Assembly (NCBI GenBank): GCA_031771865.1 | Contig: JASISA010000025.1 | Coordinates: 1,426,001 to 1,490,000, forward strand | Direction: 5' to 3' | Length of the DNA stretch: 64,000 nt | From: Nothophaeocryptopus gaeumannii | Taxonomy: Eukaryota > Ascomycota > Dothideomycetes > Mycosphaerellales > Mycosphaerellaceae | Translations under genes and position numbers: made by a program | The notes under the pieces: generated by a model | The model's database searches: none | What the model was told of the DNA's origin: nothing | What the model saw: only the letters and a program-made list of their open reading frames with translations | Shown here: one piece after another, positions 30,897 to 41,005 of the stretch | How positions within the stretch are numbered: position 1 is the first letter of the stretch | How the letters are laid out: every line of letters starts with the position of its first letter

Positions 30897-31438
30897 TATG
30901 GGCGGGTTGAAGCTATATTCTGCTGATGAAGTGGGCAGTCAATTCAGCACAAATTGAATAGTTGGAAGGAGAAAGGGAAGAGAACGCTGAAGAAGAGGAG
31001 ACGATGCTGACACTTGATGCGAATCAATGGGAGGCAGTGCAAGTCATGTCCTTGCTTTGGAAGACGCGCTTGGACCAAATGTGGCGGGAAGATCCGACAG
31101 CCTGGATCAACATTCACCCCTTCACATTCGTGCATTCCTCTTGAGAACATCCCCTTCATGTCTTCAAACGACATTCGCAACTACATTGCGTCTGGACTCT
31201 TCCCGACAACATTGACACCGACGCGGAGCGTGGAGCAAAGCAGTCTTCATATACGCGAGACAGTCGCGCTGATCATGGACAAGCTCTAGAACCGGTGGAT
31301 CTACGCGCTTATGCGTCCCCCTCGGTCTGCGACCAGGGTATCTATCAGGCTGTGTAATGGCCTGAGGCTTCGTGCTGCAGAGCGGTCGCCATCGCTCCTC
31401 CGGGCAAGAGATTTCGCAGTGGCAATTATGCTAGAGGC

Positions 31439-31664
31439 GCAAAAAAGCAAGGTCGACATCTGTGGCATTCGCAATGCCTTGATCTGAAAACGCGAGCTTG
31501 AAACATGATTTGATCACCACCAAGTACTGAAACGCGAAGCCTGCCTTTGCTTGAGCACTTCCGCGAGCATGTAACGAAAGGAAAGAGAGACAAAGACGAT
31601 ACATTCCAAGACTCGAACCCTCGCCACGGCCAGAAGCAAGAAAAGTGCAAAAGGGAAGGGTCCG
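31439..31664. repeat. diverged direct repeat, copy 1
   Basis: Shares ordered blocks with copy 2: a 14-nt identity (GCAAAAAAGCAAGG) at 31439, TCGAACCC at 31613, and GCAAAAGGGAAGGGTCCG at 31647 (16 of 18 matches). The spacing between blocks differs from copy 2. On the minus strand the middle block reads GGTTCGAGTCT, one base from the Pol III B-box consensus. No full tRNA can be folded around it by eye. Confidence 0.35.
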
Positions 31665-31995
31665 TGAACGGACAGCGTTTAAGACTCGACAGTCAATCAC
31701 AGAACGGGTCTGCAGGTTGGTTGAGCTATATCCCTGACATCTTCGCATTTCAGTCACTACATATACTTTCATCATGCGGCGCAGGCAGCCGATCTGTTTG
31801 GTTTCGAGGTCGAGAGTAGAGAGGCGAAGGATCTCAGTGAGTCACAGAGGCCGCAAGCTAACAATCGTAGCACTCAGCCCCAAAGATGCCTCAGGTCTGA
31901 CGCGAACAGAGGCATAGCGGTTTGGAAGAAGATGGACTTGACGAACAAAGAGATAGGACATTGATAATCGTTCGCAGTTGACCTGCTTTCGTAAT

Positions 31996-32118
31996 GCAAA
32001 AAAGCAAGGCGTTCAAGAGGTTGTTTGCATCTATATGTTCGTTCGTCAAAATATCAAATCCAGAGACATACCGGAATCGAACCCAGCAAAAGAGAAGAGA
32101 ACAAAAGGGAAGAGTCCG
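31996..32118. repeat. diverged direct repeat, copy 2
   Basis: Second copy of the block series: the 14-nt identity at 31996, TCGAACCC at 32077 and ACAAAAGGGAAGAGTCCG at 32101. On the minus strand the middle block reads GGTTCGATTCC, an exact match to the B-box consensus GGTTCGANTCC. I could not find a matching A box or tRNA arms, so it is not called as a tRNA. Confidence 0.35.
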
Positions 32119-32981
32119 AGGACAAGAAATATCCGAAGATACCAGGTTAAAGCCTAGGAGTTCGAGCTACTTCCCTGCTTGACAACAAGTTTCAATCAAC
32201 ATATGATAGTACAACGCATGTGCAGCTCGCAAGCACAGCAGGATGCCAAAGCCCCAGCAGGACGCCTCAGCTGGGCTGAGTCGAGTTACAGCATCCCGGA
32301 AGCAGACTCATAGTCACCAGCTCACAGACGAAGAGTCGCTCATAAACATGCTAATGGGTAGGCTGTAATGTGAAGCGACTGAGAACGATTGACTTTGCCA
32401 CAGAAGAGTAACTGGAAGGCAAAAAGAAAGGGGTTGTCTAGATGGTCGTCATGACCACTCCGATATAAAAGCGAGTATGACTGCTGGCTCTGCACAAGCC
32501 TATTCGCTACTCCCTTTTTCTCACTTACGTTGTTTCGCAACAAGTATGTAAGGTGTGTGGCAGTGTCCTGGCGTGAGGTGTCCAGAGGGAGTCACCAGCA
32601 CTGCGAGGGGCGATGTCCAGGCAGCCTTGATGCGTCTTGGCATTCGCAAACGAGACAACCTCAGTAGATGCTGTTTTCACGGCAATGATTAAGAAGTCGT
32701 CCTTCAATTCAACAGATATATAGTAAGTAGTACCCACCAACGCCATCGCTAATCACGTTGAAGTGACCAAACCCGGCCCATCATTTTTGTCCGTCCATCG
32801 TTTACCGTACATAGTTTTGGCAGCTTGCGAGACGCCCTATGCGATGCAAAGCAAGAGAGTACATTGCCAGTATGTTAAACAGCTGGCATGGTATCATTAA
32901 ACAAAATCAAAGATGCCCCGTCTTTCAGAGGTGTGAACCGAACGCCATCTAAACTTTCCAGGAGGTATCGAATGTTGAGGC

Positions 32982-35900
32982 TTAGAAGAGACCATCAATC
33001 TCTCCCGTCTCGCCATCGACCTCAACATTGAGATAGCCGGGCGCGGTCGGCAGACCTGGGATGGTCTGGATGTCTGCCGCCAGAGCGTAGAGGTATCCAG
33101 CACCAGCAGCCATGCGGACATCCCTGATAGGGATCTCGAAGCCGGTTGGTGCACCCTTGAGGGCTGGGTCGTGGGACAGCGAGTACTGAGTCTTGGCAAT
33201 GCAAATCGGGAGGTTACCGTAGCCTTGCTTGGTGTAGGTGTCGAGTTTCTTCTGAGCGGTCTCGGAGAAGGTGACAGATGCAGCGCCGTACATCTCCTTG
33301 GCGATCTTCTCGATGCGGCTCTGGACGTCACCCTCAGTGTCGTACAGCAGGTGGAAGTTCTCGGGCTGGCTTTGCTCCGAAGCCTTGATGACACCGTGGG
33401 CAAGGTCGATAGCACCCTTGCCACCCTCGGCCCAGTGGTTGGCAACAATGGCATCTTCTGCGCCAGCCTTGATGGCCTCTTCCCGGATGACCTGGTGCTC
33501 GGCATCGGTGTCGGTGGAGAACTTGTTGATGGCGACAACGACCTTGGTACCATATGCCTTGGCATTTTGTATGTGCTTGGCAAGATTGACGCAGCCTGCG
33601 CGAAGGACATCGACATTTTCAGTGCGATAGACCTCGCTCAGCTCTGCACCTGCCTTAATTTCTGGACCACCTCCGTGGACTTTGAGTGCACGGACGGTGG
33701 CAACGATAACGGCAACATCTGGAACAAGACCGGAAGCACGGCACTTGATGTTCATGAAGCGCTCGCCACCCATGGTAAAGTCGAAGCCGGCCTCGGTGAC
33801 GACGAAACCAACCTTCTCATTCCGCTCGGCCTCCTCATCTGGTTCTGTTCCAGCCAGCTTGAGGGCGATACGATCGGCAATGATGGAGCTGTTTCCGATA
33901 CTGATGTTGGCGAACGGTCCGGCGTGGACGAAGACTGGAGTGCCTTCGAGAGTCTGCATGAGGGTTGGCTTGACAGCGTCCTTCATTAGCACGGCCAAAG
34001 CACCACCGACACCAATGTCGTCTGCAGTCACTGGATCACCGGCCTTAGACGAAGCAACGACCATGCGGCCAAGACGCTCTCGCATATCACTGAGATCGGT
34101 GGACAGGGCAAGCACGGCCATACACTCCGAAGCGACTGAGATATCAAATGCAGTCTGGCGTGGTGCGACCTTGCTCTCGGTAGGCGCCTGGCCGATAGTG
34201 ATGCCTCGCAGGTGACGATCGTTCACATCAAGCACACGGCGCCAGGTGATCGTCTCCGGGTCGATGTCGAGACGTGCGAACTTGCCTCTCTCTTCCTCAG
34301 TAAGCTCATTCGGATCGGTCTTGTCAATGCCAAGCTTTCTCAGGCGCTTCAGCAAAACCTTCGGGAATTCACGCTTGCCCTTCTTCTCTGGAACGAGACG
34401 GTTGTAGAGTGCCTTGTCGCTTTGCGTCGCCTCATGAAACATTCTTGTATCAATGGCTGCGGCGAGCAGGTTGTTGGCAGCTGTGATAGCGTGAATGTCA
34501 CCAGTCAAGTGTAGGTTGAACTCATCCATAGGAATAACCTGGCTGTAGCCACCACCTGCAGCACCACCCTTGATACCGAAAGTCGGACCCTGAGATGGCT
34601 GGCGAACGTTGGCGAATGCTATACGACCAAGCTGGCCCGCCAATGCCTGGGTAAGACCAATGGTGGTGGTGCTCTTGCCCTCACCGAGAGGTGTCGGCGT
34701 GATACCAGCCACCAGAATGTAGCGACCATTTTTGCGGTGTTCGAGACGCTTGAGTACATCAAGAGAAACCTTGGCCTTGTAGGCTCCATACGGCTCCAGC
34801 TCGTAAGGTGCAACACCAATCTCAGCAGCGACCTTGTTGATGATCTTTGGGTGCTGGGATCTTGACACAGCAATATCAGAGGGTACCGGGTCTTGCAGCT
34901 TGAGCGGAAGTGGTGTAATATGTCGAGACTTCTGCTGGGCGAAGTAGTGGTCGGCTGCATCAACCACATTCGACAGAAGCATGGCAACAGTCATTGGGCC
35001 AACACCTCCTGGGACTGGAGTGATCTGGCTCGCAACCTCCGCAGCCGACTCGCATTCCACGTCTCCGACTAGACGTTGTCCAGACTTCTTTGTATCATCT
35101 GGGATGGGGTTCGTGCCGACATCAACGACGACAGCTCCTGGCTTCAGCCAGTCTCCCTTGACAAATCCTGGCGAGCCGAGAGCAGCCACGACAATGTCGC
35201 CTGTCTTGACCACAGCCTTGAGATCTGCAGTTTTGGAGTGACAGACAGTCACTGTGGCGTCTGCGTTCCGTAAGAGGTAGCTGACAGGCGCACCAACGAT
35301 GTCCGACCTTCCAATGACCACGGCGTTCTTGCCTCTGACCTCTACCCCACTCTCTTTCAGAAGCGCCATGACACCTTTCGGCGTACAAGGCACAAATTGT
35401 GGACGGCCTCCCTTCTTGGCCAGCTCTCCAATGTTGATCGCCCCAAAGCCATCGACATCCTTTCCGTCTGCCACAGCCGAGGTGATCTCGTACTCGTTGA
35501 TCTGCTTGGGCAATGGCAGCTGGACGAGCATGCCATGGACGCTGGAGTCGTTGTTGAAGGCCTCGATCTTTTCAAGCAGTTCATACTGAGAGATGTTCTC
35601 GTCGTACTTTTCGAGCTTGCATGCAATGTTGGCCTCTTCGCAGGCTTTGAGCTTCATGCGGACATAGGTAGAGGAGTCCTGGCGGTCGCCAACTTGAATG
35701 ATGACCAAGCTGGGCTTGTAGCGAGGGTTCTTGGCTTGCTTTTCAGCAATCTCCTTAGAGATCCTCTCACGGAGGCTCTTTGCAATGGCATTGCCGTCGA
35801 TCTTGGTGGCCGTCATGGTTGCCGGGGTGAAGGAAAATGAGCGGACGCCAGCAGACTCATATGCTGCTGGAGAGACAGCAGCAAAAGGTCTAGGCCGCGA

Positions 35901-36071
35901 GGAGGAGTTTAAAAGGTGTGGGAGGACAGCAGCAGCACTCGATGTCCGAAAGGTGGATGTAGGGAGGATTCGGAGTTTTGAGGATTGAGTGACGATGCTC
36001 CGAACTGTGGTGGTGGTGCTGCCCCGCGCACGCGAAAATGCTTCGCCGGCGCAGATCGTTGGAATTCGCAT
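32982..36071 (-). CDS. C1-tetrahydrofolate synthase (trifunctional), mitochondrial/cytosolic
   Basis: Intronless, 1029 aa from ATG 36071 (MRIPTICAGEAFSRARG), with an Arg/Ser-rich mitochondrial presequence. A second in-frame ATG at 35816 (MTATKIDGNAIAKSLRERI) gives a 944-aa form starting exactly where cytosolic homologues start. The N-terminal methylene-THF dehydrogenase/cyclohydrolase domain shows YVRMKLKACEE, VHGMLVQLPLPKQIN and VVIGRSDIVGAPVSYLL. The C-terminal formate-THF ligase domain has the P-loop TPLGEGKSTTTIGL near residue 464, then QPSQGPTFGIKGGAAGGGYS. It interconverts one-carbon units on folate for purine, thymidylate and formyl-Met-tRNA synthesis (ADE3/MIS1 type). The frame is open to 36224 but has no ATG above 36071. 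Confidence 0.95.
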   Translation of the reverse strand: MRIPTICAGEAFSRARGSTTTTVRSIVTQSSKLRILPTSTFRTSSAAAVLPHLLNSSSRPRPFAAVSPAAYESAGVRSFSFTPATMTATKIDGNAIAKSLRERISKEIAEKQAKNPRYKPSLVIIQVGDRQDSSTYVRMKLKACEEANIACKLEKYDENISQYELLEKIEAFNNDSSVHGMLVQLPLPKQINEYEITSAVADGKDVDGFGAINIGELAKKGGRPQFVPCTPKGVMALLKESGVEVRGKNAVVIGRSDIVGAPVSYLLRNADATVTVCHSKTADLKAVVKTGDIVVAALGSPGFVKGDWLKPGAVVVDVGTNPIPDDTKKSGQRLVGDVECESAAEVASQITPVPGGVGPMTVAMLLSNVVDAADHYFAQQKSRHITPLPLKLQDPVPSDIAVSRSQHPKIINKVAAEIGVAPYELEPYGAYKAKVSLDVLKRLEHRKNGRYILVAGITPTPLGEGKSTTTIGLTQALAGQLGRIAFANVRQPSQGPTFGIKGGAAGGGYSQVIPMDEFNLHLTGDIHAITAANNLLAAAIDTRMFHEATQSDKALYNRLVPEKKGKREFPKVLLKRLRKLGIDKTDPNELTEEERGKFARLDIDPETITWRRVLDVNDRHLRGITIGQAPTESKVAPRQTAFDISVASECMAVLALSTDLSDMRERLGRMVVASSKAGDPVTADDIGVGGALAVLMKDAVKPTLMQTLEGTPVFVHAGPFANISIGNSSIIADRIALKLAGTEPDEEAERNEKVGFVVTEAGFDFTMGGERFMNIKCRASGLVPDVAVIVATVRALKVHGGGPEIKAGAELSEVYRTENVDVLRAGCVNLAKHIQNAKAYGTKVVVAINKFSTDTDAEHQVIREEAIKAGAEDAIVANHWAEGGKGAIDLAHGVIKASEQSQPENFHLLYDTEGDVQSRIEKIAKEMYGAASVTFSETAQKKLDTYTKQGYGNLPICIAKTQYSLSHDPALKGAPTGFEIPIRDVRMAAGAGYLYALAADIQTIPGLPTAPGYLNVEVDGETGEIDGLF

Positions 36072-36569
36072 GATGCTTGGGCGAACGAATGCGAGGAGAG
36101 AAGGAGGGTATCCCGCCACGCCGTAGCCACTCCAGTCTATCTCTATCAAGCCGCAATTACTCCTGCAAACAAGCCGAACAAGAAAAAATGGAAAGACGCG
36201 CTGTTGAAGCGTTGCATGAGTCAAGAAATGGAAATTGTCTTGTCGTCAACCCAGGAACAGACCATTGCAATCCCCGGCAGTCCGTGAATAAGCTCCCGAC
36301 GTTTCTTTGTGGCCTGAGGCATTCAACTTCCCCTTCACGTGCTACAACTCAATTCGCACCTGCCTTCTGAAACAGTGACTGCTTGAGTGACTGATCGTGA
36401 CTTCCATGTGCAGCGCTCACTTTCGCTTAGAAGTTATCGCACCTGCCAGTTGTGAGTCAGAAGGTGATGGCTGCCTGAGGTTACAGCTGTGGGGCAACGC
36501 CAAGATTCCATCCACGACTTCTCGTCGACTGCGCGCCAGCGACAACTTCACAAATTCAATACCGCCAAC
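36072..36569. promoter_or_regulatory. bidirectional promoter region of C1-THF synthase and eIF3i
   Basis: A 498-bp gap between divergent housekeeping genes. No coding frame of note. It should carry both promoters; I identified no specific site. Confidence 0.4.
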
Positions 36570-37650
36570 ATGAGACCCATTTTGCTTTCTGGGCACGAGC
36601 GAGCCCTGACGCAAGTCAAGTGAGTATATCGAAGCAACGAAGTGATGTGGGAAGTCATACTGACCATTAATACACAGATTCTCCAAGGAAGGCGATCTCA
36701 TCTTCTCCGTTAGCAAGGACCATGTCGTGTGTGCGTGGTACGCCGCGAACGGTGAGCGCTTCGGCGCATACAAGGGCCACCAGGGTGCTCTCTGGACCGT
36801 CGACGTCGACCCAACTACTACCCTCCTCGCGACTGGAGGCGCCGACAACACGATCCGATTATGGGAGGTGAAGAGCGGCAGACTTTTGAAGACGTGGGAA
36901 TTTGGCACAGCTATCAAGCGAGTCGAGTTCTCAGAAGACGGCAAGCAGCTGCTGGGTGTGACGGAGAAGCGACAGGGACAACTGAGCTCGATTGTGGTCT
37001 ACGACATCAACTCGGACCCAGAGGGCGAGCAGGTCAACGAGTACAGCATGCGCATTGTGGTCGACGACATCCCAAAGGTCACAGTCGCCGGCTTCTCCTA
37101 CCTCACCAAATACATCATTGCCGGCCACGAGGACGGCAGCGTGACACAATACGACGCGAAGGACGGATCCGAGCTGAAGCACACATTCCCACACGAGGAG
37201 AACAGCCCTGTCACTGATCTCCAGTGGAGCTCAGACCGGACATACTTCATTACCGCCTCCAAGGACAAGACCGCCAAGCTCATCGATGCGAAGACACTTG
37301 ATGTGATGAGGACCTATGTCGCAGATACCCCACTCAACAGCGCCGCCATCACTCCTGAGCCGACTCAGTATGTGATTCTAGGTGGTGGTCAAGCCGCCAT
37401 GGATGTCACAACTACCTCCGCAAGACAAGGAAAGTTCGAGGCAAGATTTTACCACAAGATCTTCGAGGAGGAGATTGGCAGAGTGCGCGGTCACTTTGGT
37501 CCTCTCAACTATGTTGCAGTGGACCCAACTGGCAAGTGCTACTGCAGCGGTGGTGAGGACGGTTACGTGCGTGTTCACCACTTTGACCCACCATACTTCG
37601 ACTTCAAGTACGAGGTGGAGCGGGAGGTGGAGCGGGAAGGACGTCTGTGA
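36570..37650 (+). CDS. TIF34: translation initiation factor eIF3 subunit i
   Basis: Two exons: 36570-36619 (16 codons plus 2 nt) and 36678-37650, 340 aa, the family length. Donor GTGAGT, acceptor ACACAG. The N-terminus MRPILLSGHERALTQVKF is diagnostic, followed by seven WD40 blades (GERFGAYKGHQGALWTVDVD, LATGGADNTIRLWE, FITASKDKTAKLID) and the final GRVRGHFGPLNYVAVDPTGK. It is a WD40 scaffold subunit of eIF3 in the cytosol. The C-terminus ends in the short charged repeat EVEREVEREGRL. Confidence 0.96.
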
Positions 37651-37842
37651 AATGGAAATGCATGAGCGACGACGCTAGATGGATGGGCGGGAAAATGGCA
37701 TGATAGCAAGGCGTTCTGGCGTACAGGTATGTCGAGATGACATGAATGCTGTAGAGGCCGTACCAAGGCTACTCAGTCTATGCAGGTAGCAGCCTCGTTG
37801 TCAAGCATCAGCTTTCCCACTACCCACACGACTGCGCTCCGA

Positions 37843-38238
37843 CTACAGATCCGCGTTCCAGTCACTTTCCTGCTGCCTCTTCTCCTCAGCCTTGCTCCGC
37901 TTCTCTGGACGCCGACCTTCATCTTTCCCAGCTTTCTCATAGCGGATTTTTGAGACTGAGCGAGGCCCGTTCTTCAGTATGTCGTCCAACTCTTGTTCGA
38001 TGATTTCTGGAACACCGCCGTACTTTATCGCCACCTGTAACTTCTGGTACTGCTCGGGTGTACATTCGATGTACACAACTTCGACTGCCGGAAAGAGTGT
38101 GCTCGCGGAGACGGTCTTGTAGCCGGTGGGGAAGCCGGTGCCTTTTGCGGCGGTGGTGCTCTCGGTGGATGCATGTGCTTGTCCGTTAACAGCTGCGCTG
38201 CTGAGAGCTGCGAGGACGACTGGCTTGATGAAACGCAT
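37843..38238 (-). CDS. small secreted protein of unknown function
   Basis: 131 aa from ATG 38238 (MRFIKPVVLAALSSAAVNGQ), chosen because it begins a good signal peptide with probable cleavage after about residue 20. The frame extends to an ATG at 38376, but that would bury the signal peptide. The mature part starts Ser/Thr-rich, has a short conserved-looking core (VVYIECTPEQYQKLQVAIKY), and ends in a strongly charged, probably disordered tail (RRPEKRSKAEEKRQQESDW). No Cys-rich pattern. I do not recognise the family. A secreted or effector-like role is only a guess. Confidence 0.5.
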   Translation of the reverse strand: MRFIKPVVLAALSSAAVNGQAHASTESTTAAKGTGFPTGYKTVSASTLFPAVEVVYIECTPEQYQKLQVAIKYGGVPEIIEQELDDILKNGPRSVSKIRYEKAGKDEGRRPEKRSKAEEKRQQESDWNADL

Positions 38239-38991
38239 TGTGATGAGCACATCCTCAACAGGATAGAATGCGACGCCCAGCTCTCCATATCGTTGGGTAT
38301 GTAAAGGTTCTGCGATAGGTTCAAAGTGCATGCTCAACCTGTTGGCCAAGGGCACGATGCAGAATCGCCATCGCATGGGCTACTTCCCTCGTGTTTCTTG
38401 TGTCGCTGTCCTCTTAGCTCTACGGTGCATCAAGCAAGCAGGCAATATTCTTCTAGATATGGGTCCATGCAGAAGCTGAAAGCAGCTTCTCTTCCTTGAA
38501 CACGTGTCCTACTCCTTCGTCTAATCCAGATCACAGCAGAGTTTACATATTGACATGTTGCAACAGTCCTAGATATGGAGAGTGTGCGTACATGCGTGGA
38601 ATTGATTGCAGGCCATTGTCTACGCGCTTGCAAGAGCTTCCTGGGCGTATCAGCTACTGCTACCGAAGGAGTGGTGGTATCCAGAGGGTGCTGTAAGTGG
38701 ATGGTCTTATTGAAGATGCGGTTGGAGGTTGTGGGTTGGGCGAGCGTCAGTACTCTGATCTTTTCGTTTCGTCAAGGAATGCTATTTTTTGCTCTCGGAT
38801 ACGGAGGCAGTGGGATAGAGGCTTCGGGATGGAGGAGAGAAGCGCATCCATGAAGAAGGACGACAGAGAGAATACCTCTCAGCGTTGACACATTTCGGGT
38901 GGCAATCTTGGTGACTCCGCCTAGGCTCAGTCATTAGCGGCCGTGGAGACGTCTTGCACTCATCTTCATCTCAATCAATCTCGCCTATAGT
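38239..38991. other. intergenic region
   Basis: Upstream of the small secreted protein gene and downstream of the DUF2235 gene. Only short open frames; nothing recognisable. Confidence 0.4.
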
Positions 38992-40951
38992 TCAAAGTCC
39001 ATCAAAGCTGGCCGAAGTATCAAAATAATCCGCTGCAAACCCCCGCCTGTCTCGGCTTTGAGGCCTCTTACTTCTCTCGCGTATCGTGACAGTCTCGACA
39101 GACAAGTAGTCGTCTTTCCCGCTACCATACCCCGAATCAACTCTCTCCACCGGCGGACGTCCTTTATCACCACCGGGAAGTTCAACGGGTGGTCGTCCCT
39201 TATCACCGCCCAGTACAGGATCTCGTCCTCGGTGAATGCCGTTGACTTTGTCGAGTTTCCGAAGATACTCTCCAGGCGCAATCCTTACTTCGAGGCATCC
39301 ACTCCAGAACTCCATTCTGTTCTCTGCTCGCGTGGGGATATTCGGGATAGTGTATTCCGGTATCCGGACTTGAACGTGGCCATTCTTGCTTGTCTTGATC
39401 CAATCGAATCCCACGCCGTCGGAGCTTCTGATGCGATCCCATCTGTCCAGTGGCAGGCTTCTTGGCTCGTAGTTTCTGTGTTTGACTCTATGCCAGACAG
39501 AAGGATGTATTGTCTCATTGAGAGACGAGTCATCCAGGCGCCTGCTGGTGGCAGGGTCATACGCATGATATTCCCCGGGCTTCCGGACGTATTCCCATCT
39601 TTGAGTCGCCGCCTCAGATGCAACATGCCAGAAGAGAGTCTGTGTCTCTTGCAATGTTCCATCAGACCAATCAATACGGCGCTCGTTCGCTTCTTGTGGG
39701 CTTCGCGGCGGGTGTGATCGGGAGTCGTTGATGTCTTCGCTATCGAGACGGTCCAGAATGGGATACTTCAGGGCTCGCTGATTGATCTGGAGAAGGTCGT
39801 CTCGAGTGAGTTGATCGATCATCCAGGCAAAAGTGACCTCGTCGACGCTGTTGGTATCCATTTTGGGATCACTCTCGCCTCCGACACAGCTGTGGTATCC
39901 GGGGAACCAACATTGGCGCAGTTTGACTCCTGCTTCTCGACAGGCGCGATCGCGGTAGAAGAGCGTAGGTGCGAAGCATCCGCGAGTCTCGTCGAGCGCC
40001 AAGGCTTGGAATGCGAATTCGATCTCTACTTCAAGTCAGCATGTGTAGCAATGACGAGCGAGGTAACCACTGACTCGGATGCAGCTTAGCAGAATGATAC
40101 GTCGGTACATTCTCTCCCGGCTGCTTGACCCAGCCAGAAATGCCGATGGATGCAACAGTGTCAAAGACACCGACGACCTTAACATCTGGATGGAAGTGGG
40201 CCCATTTCCTCACCCACTCATATCGCGTGGGCGATCCACGTCTCCATGTCTCAAATCCGAGCTCTCCCGGTTTGACATGCCGCTGGGCCCACGTCATGTC
40301 TTTGAAGGAGGGCTCCGTGCTTCGATCGCGCTTTTTGTAGGCATTGAAGATCTCGCAGAAGTAATCCATCATGCCAGGGCTCAGGAGGCCCACCTGACAG
40401 ATAAAGTTGGCTAAGCATCTGGCTGTATATGCTCCTAGAAATAATGTGAGTGTGACCGTCCTGTGAGCGCCGAATATAACACCTTACCTCGCGAGAATCC
40501 AAAGATGAAGATCTCATCACCCGGCCCATAGTTGTTCACGAGAAAATTATAGCCCTCGCACACTTTCTCGGTCAAGCCATGCCCAAGGGCACCTAATATT
40601 TCTAGTGAGCAGTGTCTGGGAAAAACGCATGCATCGGTTCAGACCTTGCAAGTCCTTATTTACGGGCGTGAGCCATCCCGTCCCGACGCCCGACTGGTAG
40701 TGTACGATCTGTGGAATATATTGCCCTTGATTGTCGACGCCGACGTTGGCTATGACACGGCACAGTCGAGCGATGTTCGTCGGATTGTTCTGTTTCCCAG
40801 AGTCTGCGGCGCAGAACGTTCCATCGCAGCAGACGATCAGCCGTTTCCTCAAGGTGCTGGAAGGTCGGACGACATTGCATGGTGCACAGTTCGCACTTTC
40901 TTGAGTGACATCGATCCTCACCGAGGAAGTAGCTCTTGATCTTGAGCTCAT
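38992..40951 (-). CDS. DUF2235 alpha/beta hydrolase (Tle1-like phospholipase domain)
   Basis: Four exons: 40951-40645, 40592-40488, 40434-40075 and 40025-38992, 601 aa, every junction in phase 1. Introns are 49-53 nt. The core is typical: KRLIVCCDGTFCAADSGKQN, then ALGHGLTEKVCEGYNFL and GDEIFIFGFSRGAYTARCLA. The nucleophile Ser is in GFSRG. VVGVFDTVASIG and FAFQALALDETRGCFAPTLF follow. The domain is shared with bacterial Tle1 effectors and is common and multiplied in fungi, where its role is unknown. The C-terminal third is fungus-specific, with a doubled unit GGDKGRPPVE separated by two residues, and a disordered tail. The ATG at 40951 is the first in frame. Confidence 0.88.
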
Positions 40952-41005
40952 TTTCACCGAGAATTAAAAGTGGACAAGAAAGGAACAGAGAGAGGCTTGA
41001 GCCGA

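Larger units (their letters stand above)
30897..32981. other. 2 kb gene-free region
   Basis: The longest stretch without a supported gene. Open frames are short and none looks like a protein. It contains diverged direct repeats (see the repeat entries) with Pol III B-box-like words on the minus strand. A short GC-rich direct repeat (CAGCAGGA-type) lies near 32238-32270. The last few hundred bases should be the 3' region of the C1-THF synthase gene. A non-coding RNA or old transposon debris is possible. Confidence 0.45.

Noticed and set aside
31600..31640. possible minus-strand tRNA at a GGTTCGAG word
   Set aside because: The T stem and acceptor do not pair and no A box is present; kept only as part of the repeat observation.
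33171..33989. 272-codon plus-strand open frame opposite the C1-THF synthase
   Set aside because: It is antisense to a highly conserved enzyme and its composition follows the complementary codons; no independent protein features.
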